DNA of 64,000 bases from Nitrincola salilacus (GTDB taxonomy: Bacteria; Pseudomonadota; Gammaproteobacteria; Pseudomonadales; Balneatricaceae). Positions within the stretch are counted from its first letter, which is position 1. Each line of letters opens with the position of its first letter. The translations under genes were made by a program, and so were the position numbers. Where the stretch lies: NCBI RefSeq assembly GCF_046271865.1, contig NZ_CP176580.1, positions 2,418,001 through 2,482,000 on the forward strand. The letters run 5' to 3'. The notes below the pieces were generated by a model, which did no database searches, was not told the origin of the DNA, and saw nothing but the letters and a program-made list of their open reading frames with translations. Positions 43,243 to 52,453 of this stretch are shown piece by piece.

Positions 43243-44778
43243 ATGCTTAATTATTTCAATAAACTCATCTTTTCCCTGCTGCTGATGATGTTTGCATCCA
43301 GCAGCTTCGCCCAGACCAACGGGTTCGATGAAACCATCAACAGCATTTTTGAACCCATCGCAAACACTATCGGTGCTGTCATTTTCTACTCCGTCCCCAT
43401 AGCGGGTGTTCAGTTCCCGCTGATCGTGGGCTGGCTGGTGCTGTGTGGTATCGTTGCCACTATCTTTTTCGGCTGCATTCAGTTTCGCGGCTTCAAGCAT
43501 GCGATCGATCTGGTACGTGGTCGCTACTCCAATCCGGATGATGCCGGTGAAGTCTCCCACTTTCAGGCTCTGACGACTGCTCTGTCTGGCACTGTTGGTC
43601 TGGGTAACATTGCAGGCGTTGCCGTGGCCGTTTCCATTGGTGGTGCCGGTGCCACTTTCTGGATGATTCTGGCTGGCCTGTTGGGGATGGCATCCAAGTT
43701 CACTGAGTGTGTACTCGGCGTCAAATACCGTAATGAGCTACCTGATGGCCGTGTATCCGGTGGCCCGATGTACTATCTGGCGCGCGGTCTGAAAGAAGAG
43801 CGTAATATGCCGGGCCTTGGCAAGGTATTCGCTGTTATTTTCGCGATCTGCTGTATTGGTGGAGCGCTTGGCGGTGGCAACATGTTCCAGGCTAACCAGG
43901 CGTTTTCTCAGGTGGTCAACGTTACCGGTGGTGAAAACAGCTTCCTGGCAGACAAAGGCTGGCTTTTCGGTCTTATAATGGCCATCGTGGTGGGTAGTGT
44001 AATCATCGGTGGTATCAAATCGATTGGCCGTGTTACAGAAAAACTGATTCCTCTGATGGCGGGTCTGTACCTGTTTGCTGGTCTGATCATCATCGCCGTC
44101 AACATTGATATGGTCGGCTGGGCCTTTGCTGAAATCTTCCGTGGTGCCTTCACCGGTGAGGGTGTTGTCGGTGGTGTCCTCGGTGCACTGATTCAGGGTT
44201 TCAGACGTGCCGCTTTCTCCAACGAAGCCGGCATCGGTTCGGCGGCGATTGCACACTCAGCAGTACGTACTAAAGAGCCCGTAACTGAAGGCTTTGTTGC
44301 GCTGCTTGAGCCGTTCATCGACACCGTCGTGATCTGCACCATGACCGCTCTGGTAATCATCATCAGCGGCGCGCTGATGACCGATTTGACCGGTGTACAG
44401 CTGACTTCAGCCGCTTATTCAACTGTTCTGCCATGGTTCCCGACTGTGCTGGCTGTTGCAGTGGTTCTCTTCGCACTGTCTACCATGTTTGCCTGGTCTT
44501 ACTATGGACTGAAAAGCTGGACCTTCCTGGTTGGTGAAGGGCGCAACAAGGAGATGGCCTACAACTTCGTGTTCTGCGTGTTTATCGTTATCGGTTCCAG
44601 CATGAGCCTTGGTCCGGTTATCGACTTCTCTGACTCCATGCTGTTTGCCATGGCGATCCCCAACATCATCGGTCTTTATCTGCTGATGCCGGTCGTCAAA
44701 CGTGAGCTGAACGCTTACTGGGCCAAGATCGACAGCGGTGAAATTCAGCGCGTCGACAAGCCTGCTACCAGCAGCTGA
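43243..44778 (+). CDS. sodium:alanine symporter family protein (AGCS)
   Basis: 511-residue membrane symporter importing alanine, glycine or related amino acids with sodium. The family signature is seen as ALTTALSGTVGLGNIAGVAVAVSIGGAGATFWM near 108-140. An N-terminal cleavable-looking signal (FSLLLMMFASSSFAQ) precedes the first core helix, an extension not present in short family members. About 11 helices follow. A good intrinsic terminator closes the gene. Confidence 0.92.
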   Translation: MLNYFNKLIFSLLLMMFASSSFAQTNGFDETINSIFEPIANTIGAVIFYSVPIAGVQFPLIVGWLVLCGIVATIFFGCIQFRGFKHAIDLVRGRYSNPDDAGEVSHFQALTTALSGTVGLGNIAGVAVAVSIGGAGATFWMILAGLLGMASKFTECVLGVKYRNELPDGRVSGGPMYYLARGLKEERNMPGLGKVFAVIFAICCIGGALGGGNMFQANQAFSQVVNVTGGENSFLADKGWLFGLIMAIVVGSVIIGGIKSIGRVTEKLIPLMAGLYLFAGLIIIAVNIDMVGWAFAEIFRGAFTGEGVVGGVLGALIQGFRRAAFSNEAGIGSAAIAHSAVRTKEPVTEGFVALLEPFIDTVVICTMTALVIIISGALMTDLTGVQLTSAAYSTVLPWFPTVLAVAVVLFALSTMFAWSYYGLKSWTFLVGEGRNKEMAYNFVFCVFIVIGSSMSLGPVIDFSDSMLFAMAIPNIIGLYLLMPVVKRELNAYWAKIDSGEIQRVDKPATSS

Positions 44779-44797
44779 TAGCTGACAGTTAACTCTC

Positions 44798-44827
44798 AAA
44801 AAACCGCCTGTTCATGGGCGGTTTTTT
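44798..44827 (+). terminator. intrinsic terminator after the AGCS gene
   Basis: Stem CCGCC (44804-44808) with GGCGG (44817-44821), extended by A6 and T6 runs at the base, loop eight bases. It is 20 bases after the stop codon. Confidence 0.9.
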
Positions 44828-44918
44828 ATGCCCAAGGATGGGCAGCATGCTGGCAACGCAGGAACAGTTGCCAGTTATTTAGGCTGCTCAATGATTTATT
44901 GGCTGTTAGAATGGATCA

Positions 44919-45287
44919 ATGATTAAGCGCACTGACTTCATGTCCTCACCCGTCCGTATCATATTCTTGCTGTTGTGCCTGCTACTGAGCAGTTGCGATG
45001 ATATGCGCCCGGAGCCTATAGTGATGGAAACGATTCCCGAACAGCAGGAGTTGATAGACAGCATCACTCAATCACTGGATAAACTTGGTTATCACAATGG
45101 CCAGGTTCGGGCTAACCTGGGTCAGGTCGGTCAGCGATTGGAACTGAGAACACTGCAATATCATCTGGAACTACTGGGTTACTACGAAGGACCACGCCTT
45201 GGGTTACTCGACCCGGTCACCATCACTGCCATTGAGCAGTTCAAGGCATCACAGGAAGCAATTGAGCACACGGAGGATAAACGATGA
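44919..45287 (+). CDS. small lipoprotein with peptidoglycan-binding-like repeat
   Basis: 122-residue lipoprotein; signal peptide with lipobox LLSSC near residue 27. The remainder includes LELRTLQYHLELLGYYEGPRLGLLDPVTITAIEQFK, which resembles a PG_binding_1 repeat (the L-x-x-LGYY-G pattern). Its end overlaps the LysE gene by four bases (ATGA), so the two are translated together. A second in-frame ATG at 44940 is equally possible. The role is unknown. Confidence 0.75.
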   Translation: MIKRTDFMSSPVRIIFLLLCLLLSSCDDMRPEPIVMETIPEQQELIDSITQSLDKLGYHNGQVRANLGQVGQRLELRTLQYHLELLGYYEGPRLGLLDPVTITAIEQFKASQEAIEHTEDKR

Positions 45288-45901
45288 GTTTGAGTGTCTG
45301 GCTGGCCTTTATTGTGGCATCAATCATAATTGCCGTCACACCCGGCCCAGGAGCCGTGCTGGTTCTGGCAACAGGACTTCGCTACAACTACCGTTCTGTT
45401 GTGCACGCACTGATCGGCCTTGAGCTTGCGTTGTTGATTCATCTGGCGATTGTTGCAATTGGCCTGGGAGCACTGCTGGCGGCTTCGGATACCGCATTCC
45501 TTGCATTGAAAGTCATAGGTGCCGGTTATCTGGTCTGGCTGGGTTTTCAGAAATGGACTTCGCCGGTTCACGCCATAGAGGCTGAACGGGTTCATCTTGA
45601 ATCCAGCGCACACCTGTTCAGACAAGGGTTACTGGTTAACCTGACCAACCCTAAAGCGATTATCTTTATCGTTGCGCTGACACCCCAGTTCATCAACACG
45701 AATGCACCACAGGTACTGCAATACAGCATTCTGGGCGTTACCATGGTGGTCGTGGATGTGATTATCATGTCAGTGATAGCGCTGATGGCCAGCCGCTTCA
45801 GACGCTGGTTCCATGATGAGAAGATGCTGGGTATTCAAAACAGGGTATTCGGTGGATTATTTATCTCTGCAGGTGCAGCTCTGGCGGTCTCATCACGCTG
45901 A
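45284..45901 (+). CDS. LysE/RhtB family amino-acid exporter
   Basis: 205-residue inner-membrane exporter with about six helices. Near the start it has the family pattern VTPGPGAVLVLATGLRYN (17-34), and further on GAGYLVWLGFQKW near 78 and GLLVNLTNPKAIIFIVALTPQF near 113. Exports amino acids such as threonine or homoserine lactones in relatives; the substrate is unknown here. It starts inside the end of the upstream lipoprotein gene. Confidence 0.92.
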   Translation: MSLSVWLAFIVASIIIAVTPGPGAVLVLATGLRYNYRSVVHALIGLELALLIHLAIVAIGLGALLAASDTAFLALKVIGAGYLVWLGFQKWTSPVHAIEAERVHLESSAHLFRQGLLVNLTNPKAIIFIVALTPQFINTNAPQVLQYSILGVTMVVVDVIIMSVIALMASRFRRWFHDEKMLGIQNRVFGGLFISAGAALAVSSR

Positions 45902-45906
45902 AGGAC

Positions 45907-47580
45907 TCAGCGTGAGATAACCTCACCGCCTTCCCGTATCATGGAGCAGCCGCCTTTTCGTGCGCGATTGTTATAACTTGCACCATCAATCCCGATGCAG
46001 ACGTTTGGATAGATCATCCCTTTGACCGTCACAACTGCATCACTGCTTGTCTTTTTACGTGCGCTCAATCGCGCCTGAATCGTTTTGATACGCTCGGCTT
46101 TCTGCACATAGGAGTGAAGTGTAGCTTTGATCTTACGGACCATATCACCATTGATAGAGGATTTCTGTTCTGTACTCTCAGCTGACTTAAGCACTTTTTC
46201 CAGCTTTTCGCAGTTCTTCAGGCAATTTTTGTGTTCCGTCTGCAGCTGCTCTTCCAGCCTGCGTTTGCAGTTGATCCTGCCGACTCTGGCGACTGTCGGG
46301 ACATTCGCGTCACTTCCCAGGCAATTGACAACAATTTCGGTGCGGGCGATGGTTCGGCCACCGATGATGCAGCCTTTACTGCCGGGTTGTGTCAGATAAA
46401 CACCGCCATTAGCAGACAGATGGCTTTGCAGAACAAACTCACGAATAATGATATCGCCACCGGCACGAAGGTAAGCCAGGTTGGCAAATTTGGCTCTGAT
46501 ATTGCCACCCGCTCTGATCCGCGCTTTCAGGATCAATTCTTTGTTCTGATCACGCCCCAGATCCTCACCCGCAACACCGCCTACAATGGTCAGATTTCGA
46601 CCGGCAATAACCGTTGCTTTCTCAACCATGCCACGAATAAAAATATCGCCTGTCGCCTTCAGAGAAAAGCCGCTGGTAACATCGCCTTTTACTTCAACTG
46701 AGCCATCAAAATCGATATTGCCACTCTCAAGATTGATCGCATCGATCCTTAATGTCGGATCAACAAAGACGCCATTTTCAATCAGTATGGGATGGCCCTT
46801 TACCGCTGCAATTAGCTGATCCGGATTATCCGGATCGATAATCGCGCCATCAGCATTGGGATTAAACGCCAATTCCGAACCAGGCTCAGTCGGTAATTTG
46901 TCGCCCAGCACGTTCATCCCAGGCACACCTGGCGTGGGAGGCAAGCGCTGCATCAGAGCCTCACCCTTTTCAACCACAATAAAATCCTGCACCTGATGGA
47001 AGTCGACCTGATCCTCTTCAGAGTAGCCTTCAAGGAGGTTCTTGCAACCCTCAACCAGGCCTTCAAACTGACTGTCCAGCCCAGGCTCAGGCTCGATACC
47101 ACGCGCCACACAGAGTCGCTCCGCCTGACCTGCCTCCAGCACCTGATCCAGTACAACCTGATCCACACAGGTTTCATCAACACCCTGCGCCTGCAGTTCT
47201 TCAAGCAGCCATTCGCGGGTTATTGTTTTACCACCATAAGCTGGCATCGCTGTCAGATAAACTGCCATTTTATCAGGCTTAACTACCCACTCCAGCTCAG
47301 CATCGCGCCGATGAGCAATGACCATACTGCCATCTTTACCCTGATTGGCTTGAGTGATCAGCTCATGCATGCTTGATTTGGATGTATAAAACTCACCATA
47401 GCCCTGAGCCTCCAACAGTGCCTGAAGCGTGGGTAGGTCCATTTTATGAGCAGTCGGAGAAGGCTCCAGTTCTGCCAGTACTGACTGGGTATCTGGATCG
47501 AAAGTAAGCAGAACTGCTGAAACCAGAGACTGATTTGCAGCAGCGTTATCCATAGGAGGTTTCGCTGCTAATGAAGACAT
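45907..47580 (-). CDS. DUF342 (FapA) family protein
   Basis: 557-residue protein with the DUF342 beta-helix in the middle: LESGNIDFDGSVEVKGDVTSGFSLKATGDIFI near 275-305, then IRAGGNIRAKFANLAYLRAGGDIIIRE. After it comes a coiled-coil stretch near 440-510 rich in Glu and Lys (EEQLQTEHKNCLKNCEKLEKVLK). DUF342 proteins include FapA, reported to be linked with polar functions or flagella in some bacteria; no partner is nearby. Cytoplasmic, with no signal. AAGG lies before the ATG. Confidence 0.88.
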   Translation of the reverse strand: MSSLAAKPPMDNAAANQSLVSAVLLTFDPDTQSVLAELEPSPTAHKMDLPTLQALLEAQGYGEFYTSKSSMHELITQANQGKDGSMVIAHRRDAELEWVVKPDKMAVYLTAMPAYGGKTITREWLLEELQAQGVDETCVDQVVLDQVLEAGQAERLCVARGIEPEPGLDSQFEGLVEGCKNLLEGYSEEDQVDFHQVQDFIVVEKGEALMQRLPPTPGVPGMNVLGDKLPTEPGSELAFNPNADGAIIDPDNPDQLIAAVKGHPILIENGVFVDPTLRIDAINLESGNIDFDGSVEVKGDVTSGFSLKATGDIFIRGMVEKATVIAGRNLTIVGGVAGEDLGRDQNKELILKARIRAGGNIRAKFANLAYLRAGGDIIIREFVLQSHLSANGGVYLTQPGSKGCIIGGRTIARTEIVVNCLGSDANVPTVARVGRINCKRRLEEQLQTEHKNCLKNCEKLEKVLKSAESTEQKSSINGDMVRKIKATLHSYVQKAERIKTIQARLSARKKTSSDAVVTVKGMIYPNVCIGIDGASYNNRARKGGCSMIREGGEVISR

Positions 47581-47972
47581 AGGGCCTTTCTAATTATTGT
47601 AGTGGCTCAAATTGGCTGATTTAAACAGCCATACTGATCAATTTATAGCATATCAACTGATCAAAAATCAAACAGGGACAACTAATATAGTCTTATGTTA
47701 AGTTATTTACTTTTATAAAACTTTTAACAAATGACAGACTATTATTTGAACGATAGAGCAAGCTAGTTCAACACACTTCAGCTGATCATAAAATAGTCAA
47801 TTAAAACACTAATTTAACCAACGTTAATTTAGATACATGATCATTCAATGTGGAAGCAGCCACTTTGTAACGGGTCTATACCAGCAGGTGAAAGGAGCCG
47901 ACCTGATCAAGGACCAGGCCAGCCAAGGGAGAAAGGTGGTGAGCTTAACTACCTTAATTTAGCTACCGTAAT
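47581..47972. other. 392-bp AT-rich intergenic region between DUF342 and the second TRAP operon
   Basis: No convincing gene. The part at 47640-47850 is AT-rich and should contain the DUF342 promoter. The end near 47955 carries a 14-bp tandem repeat. Confidence 0.5.
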
Positions 47973-47982
47973 TTAGCTACCG
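47955..47982. repeat. 14-bp tandem repeat at the 3' end of the second dctM
   Basis: Two identical units of TAATTTAGCTACCG, 47955-47968 and 47969-47982, with a further partial copy upstream. The second unit includes the last codons and stop of the large permease gene (read on the minus strand). Confidence 0.8.
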
Positions 47983-49367
47983 TAAATCAGATTAGGCAGC
48001 CAGGTTACCAGCCCAGGGAAGGCTACCAGCAGCGCAATCACGAACAGCTGCAGCCCCACAAACGGCAGCACACCACGGTAGATATCCGAGGTTCTGACCG
48101 TATTCGGAGCCACGCCACGCAGATAGAAGAGCGCAAAGCCAAACGGTGGTGTCAGGAAGCTGGTCTGCAGGTTCACCGCCACCATCACGCCCAGCCACAC
48201 TGGGTGTACATCCATCATCAGCAGCACCGGTGCCGTGATCGGGATCACGATAAAGATGATCTCGAAGGTATCCAGAATAAAGCCCAGAACGAACATCAGC
48301 AGCATGACGAAGATGATCGCCCCCAGCTTGCCACCCGGCAGACTGTTGAGGAAGTCGCTGACCAGCTCTTCCCCGCCCATCATGCGGAACACCAGCGAGA
48401 AGACTGAGGCACCCAGCAGGATGATGAAGATCATTGTCGTGGTGTTGGCTGTTGCCGTCATCACCTGGCGCAGGTTCTGATAGGTCAGTTTGCGCCGGAC
48501 TGCCGACAGCAGCATCGCGCCCACAGCCCCGACAGACGCGGACTCAGTCGGTGTTGCCACACCGGTCAGAATCGAACCCAGCACCGCAATGATCAGCAGC
48601 AGTGGCGGCAGCAGTGTCACCAGTACATCGCGGAACAGGCGTGCTTTCTCCTCGGCGGTCACTATCAGTGCCGGGCAGCTCTCAGGTTCACGGATCGCTT
48701 TATAGATCATCCAGCTCATGTACACGCCGATCAGGATCAGACCGGGAATGAACGCCCCGGCAAACAGATCCCCGACCGATACCGGTGTCGGCGCGAAGTT
48801 ACCCTTGGCCATCTGTACCTGAGCATTCACACCGGACAGCATATCGCCCATGAAGATCAATACGGTCGAGGGCGGAATGATCTGCCCTAACGTGCCCGAG
48901 GCACAGATCACCCCGGTGGCCAGCTTGGTGTCGTAGCCTGCGCGCATCATTGCCGGCAGCGACAACAGCCCCATGGTTACCACAGTGGCACCGATGATAC
49001 CGGTGGAGGCCGCCAGCAGCGCACCCACCACGATAACCGACAACCCCAGACCACCACGCAGTGAGCCAAACAGGCGCCCCATGGTGATCAACAGTTGCTC
49101 GGCAATGCCGGAGCGTTCCAACATCATCCCCATAAAGATGAACAGCGGCACCGCCACCAGCACCTCATTGAGCATGATACCCATGTAGCGCGGGGCGAGG
49201 CTGGACAGGTTGGAGGGGTCAAACACCCCGAGAAAGTAGCCCAGAGTACCGAAAAACAGTGATGTGCCGGCCAGTGAAAAGGCGACCGGAAAGCCCAGCA
49301 TCAATACGCCGATAATAGAGAAGAACATCAACAGGGAGAGGATCTCCCCAAGCAGTACCGGATCCAT
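47973..49367 (-). CDS. TRAP transporter large permease (DctM), second system
   Basis: 464-residue large TRAP permease with about 12 hydrophobic helices; the segments IFMGMMLERSGIAEQLLITMGR near 75, TLGQIIPPSTVLIFMGDMLSG near 155 and TPPFGFALFYLRGVAP near 412 place it in the group of larger DctM proteins found with dicarboxylate, mannitol-type or chloroaromatic transporters. It ends near a tandem repeat. The small permease lies two bases upstream. No binding protein gene is adjacent. Confidence 0.92.
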   Translation of the reverse strand: MDPVLLGEILSLLMFFSIIGVLMLGFPVAFSLAGTSLFFGTLGYFLGVFDPSNLSSLAPRYMGIMLNEVLVAVPLFIFMGMMLERSGIAEQLLITMGRLFGSLRGGLGLSVIVVGALLAASTGIIGATVVTMGLLSLPAMMRAGYDTKLATGVICASGTLGQIIPPSTVLIFMGDMLSGVNAQVQMAKGNFAPTPVSVGDLFAGAFIPGLILIGVYMSWMIYKAIREPESCPALIVTAEEKARLFRDVLVTLLPPLLLIIAVLGSILTGVATPTESASVGAVGAMLLSAVRRKLTYQNLRQVMTATANTTTMIFIILLGASVFSLVFRMMGGEELVSDFLNSLPGGKLGAIIFVMLLMFVLGFILDTFEIIFIVIPITAPVLLMMDVHPVWLGVMVAVNLQTSFLTPPFGFALFYLRGVAPNTVRTSDIYRGVLPFVGLQLFVIALLVAFPGLVTWLPNLIYGS

Positions 49368-49369
49368 AT

Positions 49370-49921
49370 TCAGATACTCCCTTCATGATAGCGCAGGGAT
49401 TCCGGCAGCAGATCTTCGCGATCCAACAATACCAGTACACCGCGCAGGAACATGGCCAGTGCCTGCAGAGCGATCACCACAGCGAACACCAGCAGGAAGC
49501 TCTTCAGGATATACAGCCCCGGCATGCCGCCGAAGTTGGCAGAGGCCTCCATGAAGCTCCAGGAGCGCTGTACATAGGGCAAGCCGTAGTAAAAGAGCAC
49601 ATAGACGAAGGGGCCGATGAACACGAGGGTGCCGAACATATCTACCGTCGCCTTGGTTTTGACACGGGCTTCACGATAGAAAATATCGACGCGGACATGG
49701 CCGTTTTTCAGCAGCGTGAAACCGGCAATCCCCATGAACATCATGCCGTTGAGCCAGACGTAGAGATCTTGCATCCAGACAAAGCCGGTGGAGAAGAAGT
49801 AACGCAGGACAACGACCGAAAAGCAGATCAGCACGATGCCGAGCGAAAACCAGGAGAAAATGATGCCAAGGAGCAGATTGATGGAGCAGATCAATCTGAC
49901 CAGATATGACATTATCTGCAT
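49370..49921 (-). CDS. TRAP transporter small permease (DctQ), second system
   Basis: 183-residue small TRAP permease with four predicted helices; LFVCFSVVVLRYFF-like sequence near 33 (LICFSVVVLRYFFSTGFVWMQDLYVW) and GHVRVDIFY near 72 are usual for DctQ. GAGG six bases before the ATG. Its upstream region is shared with the histidine kinase gene and contains the two-part motif described at 50033-50065. Confidence 0.92.
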   Translation of the reverse strand: MQIMSYLVRLICSINLLLGIIFSWFSLGIVLICFSVVVLRYFFSTGFVWMQDLYVWLNGMMFMGIAGFTLLKNGHVRVDIFYREARVKTKATVDMFGTLVFIGPFVYVLFYYGLPYVQRSWSFMEASANFGGMPGLYILKSFLLVFAVVIALQALAMFLRGVLVLLDREDLLPESLRYHEGSI

Positions 49922-50032
49922 TGTTTACCTCAGAGATTATAGTTATTAGCCTTAAGGCAGGATAAGACAGGCTGTATAATCCCTTTTATTTATTCCACTT
50001 TCTATTCGTATCAGTACCTAAAAGTCAGGTAG

Positions 50033-50065
50033 GAAATACGTAGTGTGGTCAGTATTTCTACGTAG
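50033..50065. promoter_or_regulatory. two-part operator motif, copy A (TRAP/histidine kinase promoter)
   Basis: GAAATAC, 12-base spacer, then GTATTTCTACGTAG. The same layout, GAAATAC-N12-GTAATACTACGTAG, occurs at 59456-59488. In this copy GAAATAC and GTATTTC are also perfect inverted arms. It lies 112 bases upstream of the TRAP small permease and 87 bases upstream of the kinase. Confidence 0.7.
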
Positions 50066-50151
50066 TCCCCTGGCGCTCTCCGTGTAGTACTCTAATAGCT
50101 AACACTGCAGCTGACTCTGCAGAGAAATGATCAGTCAGATGTGAGACACAC

Positions 50152-51522
50152 ATGAACCTGAAGGCAAAGATTCTGTTACTGGCCATACTGCCACTACTTA
50201 CGGCAGCCGGTATTCTCTCCTATCTGGGACTTACCCACGCTCGCAACCTGGCGGATCAGGTGCTTCAGGTCTATGAGTACAACCTGGTGGAATCCAAAAA
50301 GCAGGCGCTTAAAGAACAGGTCGATCTGGCTCAGTCAGCAATCAACGGCATTGTACGTGACCCGGACCTGACAGAAGCTGAAGCGCAGCAGGCGGTAAAA
50401 GTACTCTTGAGCAATCTGACATTTGGAGAGGATGGCTATTTCTTTGCCTACAGTCAGGATGGCATCAATCTGGTCCACCCAACTATTCCAGAGTTTGTCG
50501 GGCAAGATCTGTATGAGTTTCAGGATCGCAGCGGCAACCAGTTGATTCAGCACCTGCTGGCTGCCGCCAATCAGGGAGGCGGCTATCACCGCTATATCTG
50601 GGAGCGCCCGCCCCTGATGCAGCAGGAAGATAAACTGGGTTATGCAACACTGATCGAACCCTGGCAGTGGATGTTCGGAACCGGTCTGTATCTCGACACC
50701 ATCTATTCAGAAGTGGATAAGGTCAAAACCTCTTTCGATACCAATATCCGCAATAGCTTTATCGCCGTGATGACCGTACTGCTGGTAACAGTAATTTTGA
50801 TCATCATGCTGGGGCTGGCGATCAATCTTCATGAACATCGGCTGGCAGACAGTCGCCTGCAGGAGTTGGTTCAGAAGTTCATGCGCCTGCAGGTCAATGA
50901 GCGTCGACGCTTTTCACGCGAACTGCACGACGGGATCAATCAGCAATTGGTTTCGCTCAAATTCCGTATTGAACTGGCCGTAAAAAAGCTCGAAATCGAC
51001 TCACTGCAACATCCTGCACTGAGCGATCTGAACATAGCGAGTAAAGTACTCAATCAAACTATTCAGGAGGTCAGGCAGATCTCGCATAATCTGCGCCCTG
51101 TCCTGCTGGATGACCTTGGCTTGAAATCCGCCCTGAATGGACTGCTTGATCAGTTTTCTGAGCGGACTTCCATCAAGGTGAATCTCAGCTTTGCTCTGGA
51201 TGGACTGGAGGTACCGGATGATATCGAAACTACCATTTACCGTCTGACACAGGAGTGCCTGACCAATATCGAAAAGCATGCAGATGCCAACCGTGTTTAT
51301 ATACAACTGAGCAGCGCAGGCGATCAGATCCTGTTCCAGGTGATGGACAACGGTAAGGGGTTCAATACACGTGATTCAAACCATCAAGGGATCGGGCTGG
51401 TCAATATGAAGGAGCGAGTCGAGGTGATCGGCGGCACTTTCTCACTGCACTCGGAAGAGGGGCACGGCTCGCAGATCAGTGCCAACCTTCCCTACAAACG
51501 AGTAGCTCAAAAAGTATCGTGA
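50152..51522 (+). CDS. Cache-domain sensor histidine kinase (HisKA_3 type), orphan in position
   Basis: 456-residue membrane kinase. Helix at about 5-25, a single-Cache periplasmic sensor (FGEDGYFFAYSQDGINLVHP near 88-107, then YHRYIWERPP), helix near 203-222, then the dimerisation segment RRRFSRELHDGINQQLVSLKF with phosphoacceptor His near 260, and an HATPase end with DNGKGF and GIGLVNMKERVE near 400-430. It pairs by type with NarL-like regulators; no such gene adjoins, the nearest being at 59591. Divergent from the TRAP Q/M genes. Confidence 0.9.
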   Translation: MNLKAKILLLAILPLLTAAGILSYLGLTHARNLADQVLQVYEYNLVESKKQALKEQVDLAQSAINGIVRDPDLTEAEAQQAVKVLLSNLTFGEDGYFFAYSQDGINLVHPTIPEFVGQDLYEFQDRSGNQLIQHLLAAANQGGGYHRYIWERPPLMQQEDKLGYATLIEPWQWMFGTGLYLDTIYSEVDKVKTSFDTNIRNSFIAVMTVLLVTVILIIMLGLAINLHEHRLADSRLQELVQKFMRLQVNERRRFSRELHDGINQQLVSLKFRIELAVKKLEIDSLQHPALSDLNIASKVLNQTIQEVRQISHNLRPVLLDDLGLKSALNGLLDQFSERTSIKVNLSFALDGLEVPDDIETTIYRLTQECLTNIEKHADANRVYIQLSSAGDQILFQVMDNGKGFNTRDSNHQGIGLVNMKERVEVIGGTFSLHSEEGHGSQISANLPYKRVAQKVS

Positions 51523-51538
51523 GCAGTTAGCAAATAAA

Positions 51539-52453
51539 TCAGCGAGTTGAGCAGTAGGTTTTTTGAGCCGCCCATATTTCGGCCACCACTTCCAATGCGG
51601 CCATAATAGGTGGCTCCAACCGTCGATCTTTACGGCAGATAAATCCCAGTGCCGCATCAACGCTGACGCTGTCGGCAATCACCACACCCTGCTCATGCGC
51701 CGCACGCAGGGCGAGGCTATCACGAGCCAGAGCCAGAGCAACACCTGATCGCACCAGATCGATCATAGACGCCTCAAGATCCACCCTTGCCACCACATGA
51801 GGTTCCACCCCTTGATCAACAAAGATCCTACTCAGCAAACGTGAATGTGCAGACTCAGGCGGCGTGGCAATCCAGGGCAGCGCAGCCAGCTCTCGCCAGC
51901 CCTTCCCACGTACCTGTGAATCCCAGCCAGGTGGTGCTATCACGCGGTAATTGAAGGTCGCCAGCGGTACCACATGAAACTTATCCTTCAGCTCATGAAA
52001 ACCCGGCACACCCAACGTGTAGGAAACATCCAACTGTCCCATTTCAACATCCCGCATCACGGCACCTGACATGCCGTGGCGCAGATCAAACGCAAGTCCC
52101 GGATGCCGTTTGGCCAGTAGCCCAAGAAAAGCGCCCAGACGCAGAAATTCGGGATCAACGATGGTACCCAAACGCAACTCACCGTGCACCATTCCCTTCA
52201 GGCCTGCCGCTGCCGCGGCAAACTCACTGACAGACTGCACCGCACGCTCTGCAGCCGGCAGCAGTTTCCTGCCCTCGTCTGTCAACCTCATGCCGCGCGG
52301 GGTACGCTCAAATAGCACCAGATCTATCTCAGACTGAAGCTTTTTCAGCTGCAAGCTGAGCGCAGGTTGTGTCATGTAAAGGCGCTCAGCAGCGCGCGTC
52401 AGGTTTCCCTCCTGCGCAACCGTCACAAATGCCTTAAGCCGGGTGTGATCCAC
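51539..52453 (-). CDS. LysR family transcriptional regulator, end of 3-HP type operon
   Basis: 304-residue LysR regulator. Helix-turn-helix in residues 1-60 (TRAAERLYMTQPALSLQLKKLQSEI), effector domain from about 90 (GELRLGTIVDPEFLRLGAFLGLLA). Its start overlaps the end of the HisC-like gene by 20 bases, so it is the last gene of the operon that begins with mmsA. In Pseudomonas denitrificans LysR proteins control the 3-hydroxypropionate dehydrogenase and semialdehyde dehydrogenase genes, which fits this placement. The inducer here is inferred. Confidence 0.9.
   Translation of the reverse strand: MDHTRLKAFVTVAQEGNLTRAAERLYMTQPALSLQLKKLQSEIDLVLFERTPRGMRLTDEGRKLLPAAERAVQSVSEFAAAAAGLKGMVHGELRLGTIVDPEFLRLGAFLGLLAKRHPGLAFDLRHGMSGAVMRDVEMGQLDVSYTLGVPGFHELKDKFHVVPLATFNYRVIAPPGWDSQVRGKGWRELAALPWIATPPESAHSRLLSRIFVDQGVEPHVVARVDLEASMIDLVRSGVALALARDSLALRAAHEQGVVIADSVSVDAALGFICRKDRRLEPPIMAALEVVAEIWAAQKTYCSTR

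Noticed and set aside
44919..45287. Secreted peptidoglycan hydrolase
   Set aside because: Only a peptidoglycan-binding-like repeat is visible and no catalytic domain fits in 122 residues.
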